From positions 1 through 21,624 of the forward strand of contig DCAT01000182.1 in the NCBI GenBank assembly GCA_002312935.1: DNA of 21,624 nucleotides, written 5' to 3'. Below the pieces are notes generated by a model. The model searched no databases and was not told the DNA's origin. It saw only the letters and a program-made list of their open reading frames with translations. A program made the position numbers and the translations under genes. The stretch comes from Oceanospirillaceae bacterium UBA1126 (GTDB lineage Bacteria; Pseudomonadota; Gammaproteobacteria; Pseudomonadales; Balneatricaceae). Positions within the stretch are counted from its first letter, which is position 1. Each line of letters begins with the position of its first letter. Positions 14,852 to 21,036 of the stretch are shown one piece after another.

Positions 14852-16557
14852 TAAACAAGTCTCGCTTGGGATAAGGTTAAATACTGTGCGTTTAAAGCAT
14901 GTGCGATGTGCTGCCCACGGCCACGCTTTACTTGGCCTTGTTCAATGTCTACCAGAACAGACTCACCATGCAATTTGAGGCCTGATAAGTCCTGCTGCAC
15001 ACGACCGTCAGTAATAATAGTATTAATAATGCGGGTCGCTGGGTTTCGCCTAACTAACCGGGTTGCAAAGGCGCTAGCGTGGACAATGGCTTGTTTTAGT
15101 GGGGTACCACCACCTGCGCCAAAGGTGTTAAGCAAAGGGGCCATGGCTTTGGGTGCGCGGCCTTGGCTGTATAATTCAGACACTTGGTCATTACCAAAGC
15201 CCAGCAGCACTAATTGCTGGCGGGCTAAATAAGCGTGATGAGCCATTCCTGCTACTAAGCCTTTAGCCTGGCTCTGGCCATCACCATTTAAGGTCGACGC
15301 GGATGTGTCAAGCAGCACTAGGTGCATTACTGGGTCAGCACCTCGTTGGCGGCGGTAGCGTAAGTCGACGGCATTGGTTTTATTACGGCCTGCAATTAAA
15401 CTAGAAAACCAATTAATACGTTTAGACCATTGCCGAGCTGCCCTACTGTTCCCTCGGCCCTGTATGCCCTTACCAGCACTGGCGGTTAGGTTTGGAATGG
15501 CCTTAGGGGTGTTTTTACTTTGAGCAATATGGCGTAGTTGTCCCGTTGTTTGCTGAGTTGGGGCCATTTCTCCCCAGTCTTCTTCACGTTTGTGGTGTTC
15601 TGTTTTTGGTTTGCTTTGGCTTGGGCGCTCAAAAGGTGGTGGCTTTTGGGTTGGTTTATCGTTAGGGGTATTCGGGGGGCTGGGGGTGGCAGTCTCATTA
15701 CGGCGATGCATCAGTACTAGTTCTTCAACGGCATCGATGTCTACTAAAGTGACGTTATCGCCTTGGCGAAGTGCAGCATTGGCTTGAGCAGCCCGAAGCC
15801 ATACTAAATCACCTCGTACCCCATCTACTTGGGCTGCCACACAGCGTTGGGCTATTTGCAAACGCATTTCGTCGCTTGCTTTAATTAGGCTGAGTTGCAC
15901 TTGTGCCTTTTGAATACGGGTTCGCAAAGCCTCTTGTGGCTTAGCATAGTCTGCTAAAAAGGCTTCAGGGTTGGCATCAAAGTCTTGGCGGCGACGCACA
16001 ATTTCTACTCGTTCGTGGGCGCTGTAGGTATTCTCAAGAGCCACACCAAAGCCAAAACGATCTAGCAACTGTGGCCGTAAGTCGCCTTCATCGGGGTTCA
16101 TAGTGCCCATTAGGGTAAATTCGGCTTCATGCTGGTGGCTAATGCCATCACGTTCTATATGGTTCACGCCACTAGCAGCAGCGTCTAATAATAAGTCTAC
16201 TAAGGCATCTGGTAAAAGGTTCACTTCGTCTACATAAAGTAAGCCTTTATGGGCCTTACTTAAAAGCCCTGGCGCAAAGGTAACCTGTTGTTCACCAAGT
16301 ACTTTTTGTAGGTCTATAGTGCCAGTCACCATCTCTTCGCTAGCCCCTAGGGGGAGAGTAACTAATTGGCTTAGGTTGGCAATGTTGAGGTCTGCTAAAC
16401 TGCGAGCCAAGGTCGACTTGGCACTGCCACGGGGACCACTAACGAGCACACCACCAATCGCAGGATCAATAGCTAGCAAAGTTAACGCAAGCTTAACAGG
16501 AGATTGGCCAACAACGGCAGTAAACGGGAAGTTTGATTTGAGCATAGCAGTATCCAT
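14851..16557 (-). CDS. chlD: ChlI-ChlD type chelatase AAA+/VWA protein (cobaltochelatase medium subunit, possibly also small subunit)
   Basis: 568-residue protein, first gene of the riboswitch-led operon. Residues about 1-287 form a ChlI/BchI-like AAA+ ATPase (Walker A GPRGSAKST 41-49, Walker B LLYVDE 106-111, MNPDEGDLRPQLLDRFG from 153). Residues about 288-390 form a proline- and basic-rich linker. The C-terminal part is a von Willebrand A domain with a MIDAS motif (DTSAS, 417-421; conserved threonine in AGGGTPL; TDGR). Organisms with CobN but no CobST use ChlI/ChlD proteins as the ATPase motor. No separate chlI is present here, and the linker contains a candidate -1 frameshift site (15662-15679) that would yield a 298-residue ChlI-like product. 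The start chosen is the ATG at 16557 with GGTGGG 4 nt upstream; GTG at 16566 and ATG at 16545 are alternatives. The stop overlaps cobO by one base. Confidence 0.93.
   Translation of the reverse strand: MDTAMLKSNFPFTAVVGQSPVKLALTLLAIDPAIGGVLVSGPRGSAKSTLARSLADLNIANLSQLVTLPLGASEEMVTGTIDLQKVLGEQQVTFAPGLLSKAHKGLLYVDEVNLLPDALVDLLLDAAASGVNHIERDGISHQHEAEFTLMGTMNPDEGDLRPQLLDRFGFGVALENTYSAHERVEIVRRRQDFDANPEAFLADYAKPQEALRTRIQKAQVQLSLIKASDEMRLQIAQRCVAAQVDGVRGDLVWLRAAQANAALRQGDNVTLVDIDAVEELVLMHRRNETATPSPPNTPNDKPTQKPPPFERPSQSKPKTEHHKREEDWGEMAPTQQTTGQLRHIAQSKNTPKAIPNLTASAGKGIQGRGNSRAARQWSKRINWFSSLIAGRNKTNAVDLRYRRQRGADPVMHLVLLDTSASTLNGDGQSQAKGLVAGMAHHAYLARQQLVLLGFGNDQVSELYSQGRAPKAMAPLLNTFGAGGGTPLKQAIVHASAFATRLVRRNPATRIINTIITDGRVQQDLSGLKLHGESVLVDIEQGQVKRGRGQHIAHALNAQYLTLSQARLV
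15662..15679 (-). other. Candidate programmed -1 ribosomal frameshift site in the chelatase linker
   Basis: In the zero frame the codons are AGC CCC CCG AAT ACC CCT AAC, so C_CCC_CCG (15679-15673) is an in-phase X_XXY_YYZ heptamer. A -1 slip continues as GAA TAC CCC TAA, stopping at 15664-15662, and produces a protein ending just after the AAA+ domain. Downstream, on the transcript, CAAAAG-CCACCAC-CTTTTG can form a weak 6-bp hairpin, but it begins about 24 nt after the slippery site, farther than usual stimulators. Efficiency cannot be judged from sequence. Confidence 0.5.
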
Positions 16558-16580
16558 CGCACCCACCGCACGATTTATGT

Positions 16581-16606
16581 GAAACCCAGTATAAACGCTA
16601 GGTTTC
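16581..16606 (-). promoter_or_regulatory. Hairpin between riboswitch aptamer and first gene (expression platform candidate)
   Basis: On the minus strand, GAAACCTAG-CGTTTATA-CTGGGTTTC forms a 9-bp stem containing one G-U pair, between the B12 box and the chelatase start. No U-run follows, so it is not a classical terminator. It ends about 24 nt before the ATG at 16557 and could take part in translational control by competing with structures that mask the GGTGGG ribosome site. Confidence 0.45.
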
Positions 16607-16616
16607 TGATTACATT

Positions 16617-16753
16617 TTGAGGGGCTGGTATCGGACTAAATCGCCTAACGATTCACCGTTGCGGGGGCAGTGTTGGCTCAAGACCGGTTTGCCGTAATCT
16701 TGTCCATGCTTCCCATTTAACTGCCTGTTTGCCAAGCAGAACCACTCATCTCC
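16617..16753 (-). promoter_or_regulatory. Cobalamin riboswitch (AdoCbl/B12 element)
   Basis: Read on the minus strand, conserved cobalamin-aptamer blocks appear in order: AAATGGGAAGC (16708-16718), the core GCCCCCGCAACGGTGA (16653-16668) and the B12 box AGTCCGATACCAGCCC (16622-16637). The segments TGGT near 16743 and ACCA in the B12 box, with flanking GAG and CTC, can pair as the closing P1 stem, which sets the approximate limits. It lies in the leader of the fused chelatase gene and should switch off the 11-gene operon when adenosylcobalamin is abundant. Exact boundaries are approximate. Confidence 0.92.
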
Positions 16754-16765
16754 TACCATTGTAGG

Positions 16766-16795
16766 CTTATATGGCGAATAATAATACGTTTACAA
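16766..16795 (-). promoter_or_regulatory. Sigma-70-type promoter of the main B12 operon
   Basis: On the minus strand, TTGTAA (16790-16795) and TATAAG (16766-16771) are separated by 18 nt. The predicted start of transcription near 16759 falls just upstream of the 5' edge of the riboswitch, which is the expected arrangement and supports the call. Confidence 0.6.
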
Positions 16796-16799
16796 GGTG

Positions 16800-16825
16800 A
16801 CTAATGTATTAGGTGCGGCCTAGGC
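16800..16825. repeat. Two small palindromes directly upstream of the operon promoter
   Basis: CTAAT-GT-ATTAG (16800-16811) and GCCTAGGC (16818-16825) lie immediately upstream of the -35 element at 16790-16795. They may be activator or repressor sites, but single short palindromes are weak evidence. Confidence 0.25.
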
Positions 16826-16877
16826 GTATTCAATCTCGTCATGGTTTTAGCTAATGTTTAACACTGCGGTAAAGGTT

Positions 16878-16921
16878 GCCTAAAACGTTACATTTTTACA
16901 CGTGCCATGTAACGCTTAGGC
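16878..16921. repeat. Long interrupted inverted repeat between the methyltransferase gene and the B12 promoter
   Basis: GCCTAA-AA-CGTTACAT-N13-ATGTAACG-C-TTAGGC gives two nested perfect arms of 6 and 8 bp. No U-run follows on either strand, so it is not a standard intrinsic terminator, though it lies downstream of the 17011-18153 gene. The rest of the 16826-17010 stretch has no gene that I can support; a T-rich tract (minus strand) follows the methyltransferase stop without a stem. Confidence 0.55.
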
Positions 16922-17010
16922 GCAGCTATTATCTAGCGTTTGGTGCCACTTTTGTTCACTTAACTGAGCCTAATTTACTAGAGCTGCCAAATGGTAAAAA
17001 AAGAATAAAG

Positions 17011-18153
17011 CTAGAGACCTCCCATGCGCTTGCTTACAAGTGCAGCGCCTTCAGAAAGTGATTTTAACTTGGCAAAAGCAATGTCTGGATCTACCGCGCC
17101 AAAACCTGCAAAGGTACCAAAGCCACAGTCAGAACCCGCAACTACTCTTTGCGTACCAACAATATCAACAAACTTTTGTATACGCTCTGCAACTAATTCA
17201 GGGTGTTCAATAAAATTTGTAGTGGTATCCACTACACCAGGAACAAGTATTTTATTGTCTGGTATTTCGTTCTTACGGTCGCGAAAGACCGTCCACTCAT
17301 GAGCATGACGAGGGTTTGAGGTTTCAAATAAAGTATATTGCGCTTTGGCCTTCATTAAAGTGCTAAACACCTTATTCATATCAATGTCACAACAGTGAGG
17401 CCCCTCATAATTACCCCAGCAGATATGGATCCGCACTTTTTCTTCTGGCACATTCTGTAGCGCATGATTGAGAGCTTCCACATGTGACTCTGCAACCTTT
17501 ATAAACTCTGAGTCTGACAAATGGCTAAATAACATATGCCTAGAAAGAGCTAAGTCTGGGCAATCTAGCTGCAAATCTAACCCTGAAGCCACAATAGTCT
17601 CGTATTCATCTCGCATAGCATCTGCAAGGGCTGCTAAATAAGCATCCCTGGTTGAGTAATGGTCATTTTGTAAGAATAAAGAAATAACGCCAGGTGAGGC
17701 AGCATTCATAAAGCCTCTTTCGATTCCATTTTTCGCCATGGCTGCTTTTAAATTAGAAATGTCTTTTTGTAGCTCTCCCTGCCCTTTAGACTTTACTTCT
17801 CCAGTGCACATTGGCCGCGCATATTGTGGTGTGCCACCATCATCTGATAGGCGCTTAAGAAAGCCTGGAAAAAGTTTTAAATCTTCTGGAGGGTTACGAG
17901 GACTATCACCTGAAAAACCGGTATATCTATCTTTGACATAGGTAGCATATGATATTTTTGATGTTTCTCCATCACTAACAATGTCTATACCTGCATGTTT
18001 TTGCTTCTCTACAGTATCCAGCACATTACTTGTCATACACTTGTCAAACCCAGTTTCATCGAAGTGCTGTTGATTTTCTTTTGAAAAAATATAGTCAACA
18101 ACTTCTTGAGTTCTTGGCAGTGAACCTACATGGCTAGTTAGTATTTTACTCAT
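17011..18153 (-). CDS. Cobalamin-independent methionine synthase-like zinc methyltransferase (core MetE / UROD-MetE superfamily)
   Basis: 380-residue protein equivalent to the catalytic C-terminal half of MetE, lacking its N-terminal half. The N-terminal SHVGSLPRTQEVVDY, then IVSDGETSKISYATYV, match the MetE-II/epoxyalkane:CoM-transferase-like group. The zinc ligands seem complete: His243 and Cys245 (RIHICWGNY), Glu277 (TLFETSNPRHAHEW) and Cys343 (AGSDCGFGTF). Members activate a thiol for alkylation. Some are folate-independent methionine synthases, others transfer different alkyl groups, and the methyl donor here is unknown. The ATG at 18153 is chosen because AAAGGA lies 9 nt upstream and the protein then begins MSKILTSHVG. 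A longer reading frame would intrude into the next gene. It lies 88 bp downstream of the FAD oxidase gene on the same strand. Confidence 0.85.
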   Translation of the reverse strand: MSKILTSHVGSLPRTQEVVDYIFSKENQQHFDETGFDKCMTSNVLDTVEKQKHAGIDIVSDGETSKISYATYVKDRYTGFSGDSPRNPPEDLKLFPGFLKRLSDDGGTPQYARPMCTGEVKSKGQGELQKDISNLKAAMAKNGIERGFMNAASPGVISLFLQNDHYSTRDAYLAALADAMRDEYETIVASGLDLQLDCPDLALSRHMLFSHLSDSEFIKVAESHVEALNHALQNVPEEKVRIHICWGNYEGPHCCDIDMNKVFSTLMKAKAQYTLFETSNPRHAHEWTVFRDRKNEIPDNKILVPGVVDTTTNFIEHPELVAERIQKFVDIVGTQRVVAGSDCGFGTFAGFGAVDPDIAFAKLKSLSEGAALVSKRMGGL

Positions 18154-18207
18154 TTCTAATTCCTTTATAAAATGTAAATGTATGTGCTGGTTTATGGGGA
18201 CACGTGG

Positions 18208-18235
18208 TCTATAAAATGGATAAGCCAATGGCCAA
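18208..18235 (-). promoter_or_regulatory. Candidate promoter of the MetE-like gene, flanked by an inverted repeat
   Basis: On the minus strand, TTGGCC (18230-18235), a 16-nt spacer and TATAGA (18208-18213) make a moderate sigma-70 match upstream of the MetE-like start. The inverted repeat TGGTCT/AGACCA (about 18206 to 18240) brackets the same segment and might be an operator. Weak evidence. Confidence 0.3.
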
Positions 18236-18241
18236 GACCAA

Positions 18242-19567
18242 TTATAGCGAGTCGCTTTTCTGATTAAGGGCACTAAGGGCCTTAGTGCGTTGTCTATTAT
18301 CCCACCAATCCCTAGTTCTATACCAAGCGCTGGCTGCAGGCATGTACCAAGTGCTACCGTGATGGTAAATTCGGCGTTGTAAGGGGGTTTGCTCAAACAC
18401 TGAAAACTGCTGTTCTGGGTGGAGCATTTTAAGGGCAGCTTTGTGGCCCAAGTAGGGCGCCATAGCAACACCATTGCCGCCGTAACCCATGGCGTGATAA
18501 ATGCCATTGTGGCAGCCTATGTTAGGCAATTTGCTAAAGCTGAAGCCAGTAAAGCCAGTCCAACAATGGCTAATTTTCGTATTTTGTAGGCTGGGGAATA
18601 CCTCTGTTAGCTTGGTTGTTAGACTGTTTAATGCCTGTTGCGGAGTAATAGCGTGCAATGCTGCACGGGAACCAAACATTATGCGTTTGCCGCAAGGTGT
18701 GGCGCGATAGTAGCAAAATCGCTGGCGGGTCTCAACCATACAGTGACCACCAGGCAATAGCGCTTGCACCCTATTTTTTCCTAGTTCTTCGGTGACAATA
18801 ATGAAACTGGGTACTGGCATAACACGCTTGGCAAGAAACATAGAAACGCTAGGTTGGGTGTAGCCATTAGTGGCCATGAGCACCTGTTGGCAATGTATAT
18901 TCTGTCCCTTAGTGCGTATGTTAAAACCATTTAACTGAGGCTTAACTGCAATAACAGGTTGCTCACCAAATACCTTTACGCCAGCATGTAATGCCAACTC
19001 CAGTAACCCTTGGTGTAATTTCTTAGGTTGTACAGAGGCATGGTCTTTGTAGAGTAAGCCACCAAAATACAATTTTGTATCAATATGCTCTGCCATTTCA
19101 TCGGGTGGCACCATGCGCGCTGCAAACGGTTGAATTTTTTGTAACCCGGCATTGGCTGCAGCCATGGCTGTGTAATCCTGTGGTGTCCATGCAGTACGTA
19201 AACGACCACAGGTGTGTAAATCACAATCGATGTTTTGATTAAGAATAAGTTTTTTGGTGAAGTCTAGTGAAGCATTGGCCTCGCAGTGCAATTGGGCAGC
19301 AATAGTTGGCCCATAATGCTTCTGTGCATCAGCCACAGACATTTTGTGGCCAGAGCCCAGCATACCGCCATTACGAGTGCTTGCGCCAAAGCCGATAGCT
19401 TCACTGTCTAGCACAATAACCTGACAGCCTGCTTCTGCTAGGGTTAGTGCTGCACTTAAACCAGTAAAGCCTGCACCTACAACAACATAATCGACTTTGG
19501 CTGGAGGCGCTTCAGTGTTACGATATTGGGGCTGATCTTGCCACCAGTAGGGTGTAAATTGGGTCAT
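18242..19567 (-). CDS. FAD-dependent oxidoreductase, DAO family (gamma-glutamylputrescine oxidase/OrdL-like)
   Basis: 441-residue flavoprotein. The dinucleotide-binding motif VVVGAGFTGLSAALTLAEAG (28-47) ends in VIVLDSE, and GFGASTRNGGMLGSG (59-73) is the FAD-adjacent block typical of the OrdL/PuuB/sarcosine-oxidase-like branch. The C-terminal CWTGFTGFSFSKLPNIG and AMGYGGNGVAMAPYLG complete the DAO fold. It probably oxidises an amine or amino acid to an imine with release of hydrogen peroxide; the substrate cannot be read from sequence. The start is ATG at 19567, 35 bp from the divergent proline iminopeptidase gene. It may be co-expressed with the MetE-like gene, although the latter seems to have its own promoter. 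Confidence 0.87.
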   Translation of the reverse strand: MTQFTPYWWQDQPQYRNTEAPPAKVDYVVVGAGFTGLSAALTLAEAGCQVIVLDSEAIGFGASTRNGGMLGSGHKMSVADAQKHYGPTIAAQLHCEANASLDFTKKLILNQNIDCDLHTCGRLRTAWTPQDYTAMAAANAGLQKIQPFAARMVPPDEMAEHIDTKLYFGGLLYKDHASVQPKKLHQGLLELALHAGVKVFGEQPVIAVKPQLNGFNIRTKGQNIHCQQVLMATNGYTQPSVSMFLAKRVMPVPSFIIVTEELGKNRVQALLPGGHCMVETRQRFCYYRATPCGKRIMFGSRAALHAITPQQALNSLTTKLTEVFPSLQNTKISHCWTGFTGFSFSKLPNIGCHNGIYHAMGYGGNGVAMAPYLGHKAALKMLHPEQQFSVFEQTPLQRRIYHHGSTWYMPAASAWYRTRDWWDNRQRTKALSALNQKSDSL

Positions 19568-19602
19568 TATTACTAAACATATTTTTATATTGAGTCGTCA
19601 CC

Positions 19603-20565
19603 ATGCAACAACTTTATCCAGAACTCAAACCCTATCGAGAATTTTTTCTTCCCGCAACCCATGGGCACAGCCTTTATGTAGAGTTGTGTGGCAATCCTCA
19701 CGGTATCCCAGTTGTGGTCATGCACGGTGGTCCAGGCGGTGGCTGTGGGCCATCATCACGGCGTTTCTTCGATCCTAATAATTACCATATTATTTTAATG
19801 GACCAGCGTGGTGCAGGGCGTTCCCTGCCACATGCCAGCTTAGAGGCTAATACAACACAGCATTTAATTAGCGATTTTGAGCTGCTACGCTGCGAGCTGG
19901 GCATCTCTAAATGGCTATTATTTGGTGGTTCTTGGGGCAGCACGCTTGCTATTGCTTATGCCCAGGCACATCCAGGTCAGGTATTAGGGCTTATATTGAG
20001 GGGTATTTTCTTAGGCCGTAAAAAAGATGTGGACTGGATCTACGAAACGGGTGGCGCTAGCCGCATGTTTGCAGACTATTGGCGCGTATTTCAAAAGCCA
20101 CTTCTCAACACAGCTGCTGAAGCAACTGGACAAATGGTTAACCACTATTATGAATTACTATGTGGTTCTGACGAACTAAAGCGTTTTGCAGCAGCAAAAG
20201 CATGGGCCACTTGGGAAGGTAGCATTGCCACTTTAGCGCCTAATCCTCCTTTGGTGGATAACTTTGCAGATGGTCATTTTGCTTTAGCATTAGCTCGCAT
20301 TGAATGTCATTATTTTGTTAACCAGTGTTTTTTTAAGCCTAATCAATTATTAAGAAATATGCACAAAATTAGCCATTTACCTGGCATTATTGTGCATGGT
20401 CGTTATGACATGATTTGCCCGGCAGAACAGGCTTTTGAGATTCATGATGTTTGGCAAGAATGCCAATTACATATTGTGCGAGACGCTGGTCACGCCCAGC
20501 AAGAGCCAGGTATTGTAGATAACCTTATCAAGGCAACTCGTGAGTTTGCGGTTAAATACGCATAA
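19603..20565 (+). CDS. pip: Proline iminopeptidase (alpha/beta-hydrolase, peptidase family S33)
   Basis: 320-residue cytoplasmic alpha/beta-hydrolase that removes N-terminal proline from peptides. The oxyanion-hole motif HGGPGGGCG (41-49) is followed by LMDQRGAGRS (65-74), the nucleophile elbow GGSWGS with Ser110, the acid Asp269 in VHGRYDM and the base His297 in DAGHAQQ. Length and order match bacterial Pip. It is the only complete plus-strand gene in the window and diverges from the FAD oxidase. It has no obvious functional link with B12. No clear intrinsic terminator follows. Confidence 0.95.
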   Translation: MQQLYPELKPYREFFLPATHGHSLYVELCGNPHGIPVVVMHGGPGGGCGPSSRRFFDPNNYHIILMDQRGAGRSLPHASLEANTTQHLISDFELLRCELGISKWLLFGGSWGSTLAIAYAQAHPGQVLGLILRGIFLGRKKDVDWIYETGGASRMFADYWRVFQKPLLNTAAEATGQMVNHYYELLCGSDELKRFAAAKAWATWEGSIATLAPNPPLVDNFADGHFALALARIECHYFVNQCFFKPNQLLRNMHKISHLPGIIVHGRYDMICPAEQAFEIHDVWQECQLHIVRDAGHAQQEPGIVDNLIKATREFAVKYA

Positions 20566-21036
20566 CTCACCGATGCACTCTTACGCCCCCATTAAACAGA
20601 ATGCTTAGCGCCTAACCAGTGTAAATGCACGCTAATATGGAGTATAAAAACTTGGCCAACGAGGCCCTGGAGTGCCTCGAGACCAAAACAGAGCAGTACT
20701 TTTAAACTGCACTGATGGCTACAAAATTATCAGAAAATACTTTAGCTAGCTATAAGTAATAATACCTATATTGCTACCTCAAAAGAGAGTCAATTGATTG
20801 CTAAGGGGAGACGTCTTAAGAATTTGTGGTTAAATATTTAACTAGGTTTCAAAGAACTATTAGTCCATTGGTATAGAGAAATACTCATATGTTTGGTTTT
20901 AGGCAATCTCTCCCTTATCTCTAATAGTGCTGAACTAGAACTTCAGCATTGAAGTGGTTATGATCGTATGGCGTGGCCTACCCCCTTAAACTGGAGGTAA
21001 GTGCTTCTGGTTAATTTACTATGGAATGTAATTATT
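20566..21036 (+). other. Intergenic region of about 470 bp with several inverted repeats; no gene recognised
   Basis: No protein gene is supported. The stretch contains a hairpin with an internal loop at 20652-20686 (TTGG, CGAGGC/GCCTCG, CCAA). It also has a perfect 14-bp palindrome GTTAAATATTTAAC (20829-20842), a long-range pair ACTATTAG/CTAATAGT (about 20855-20928) with inner AGAGA/TCTCT, and two mutually exclusive hairpins around 20928-20955. It could be the 5' leader of the gene starting at 21037 or a small RNA. I recognise no known RNA family here. Confidence 0.4.

Noticed and set aside
18154..18507. N-terminal extension of the MetE-like frame
   Set aside because: It overlaps the coding end of the FAD oxidase, and the ATG at 18153 has a good ribosome site and gives the normal family N-terminus.
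20652..20686. Hairpin after pip as an intrinsic terminator
   Set aside because: The stem is followed by an A-rich, not a U-rich, stretch on the plus strand.
20715..20759. 14-codon ORF beginning MATKLSENTL
   Set aside because: Too short, no ribosome site, and no context to support it.
20809..20816. AGACGTCT, a perfect MetJ-type met box
   Set aside because: MetJ operators need at least two adjacent 8-bp boxes; the neighbouring octamers do not match and no methionine gene follows.
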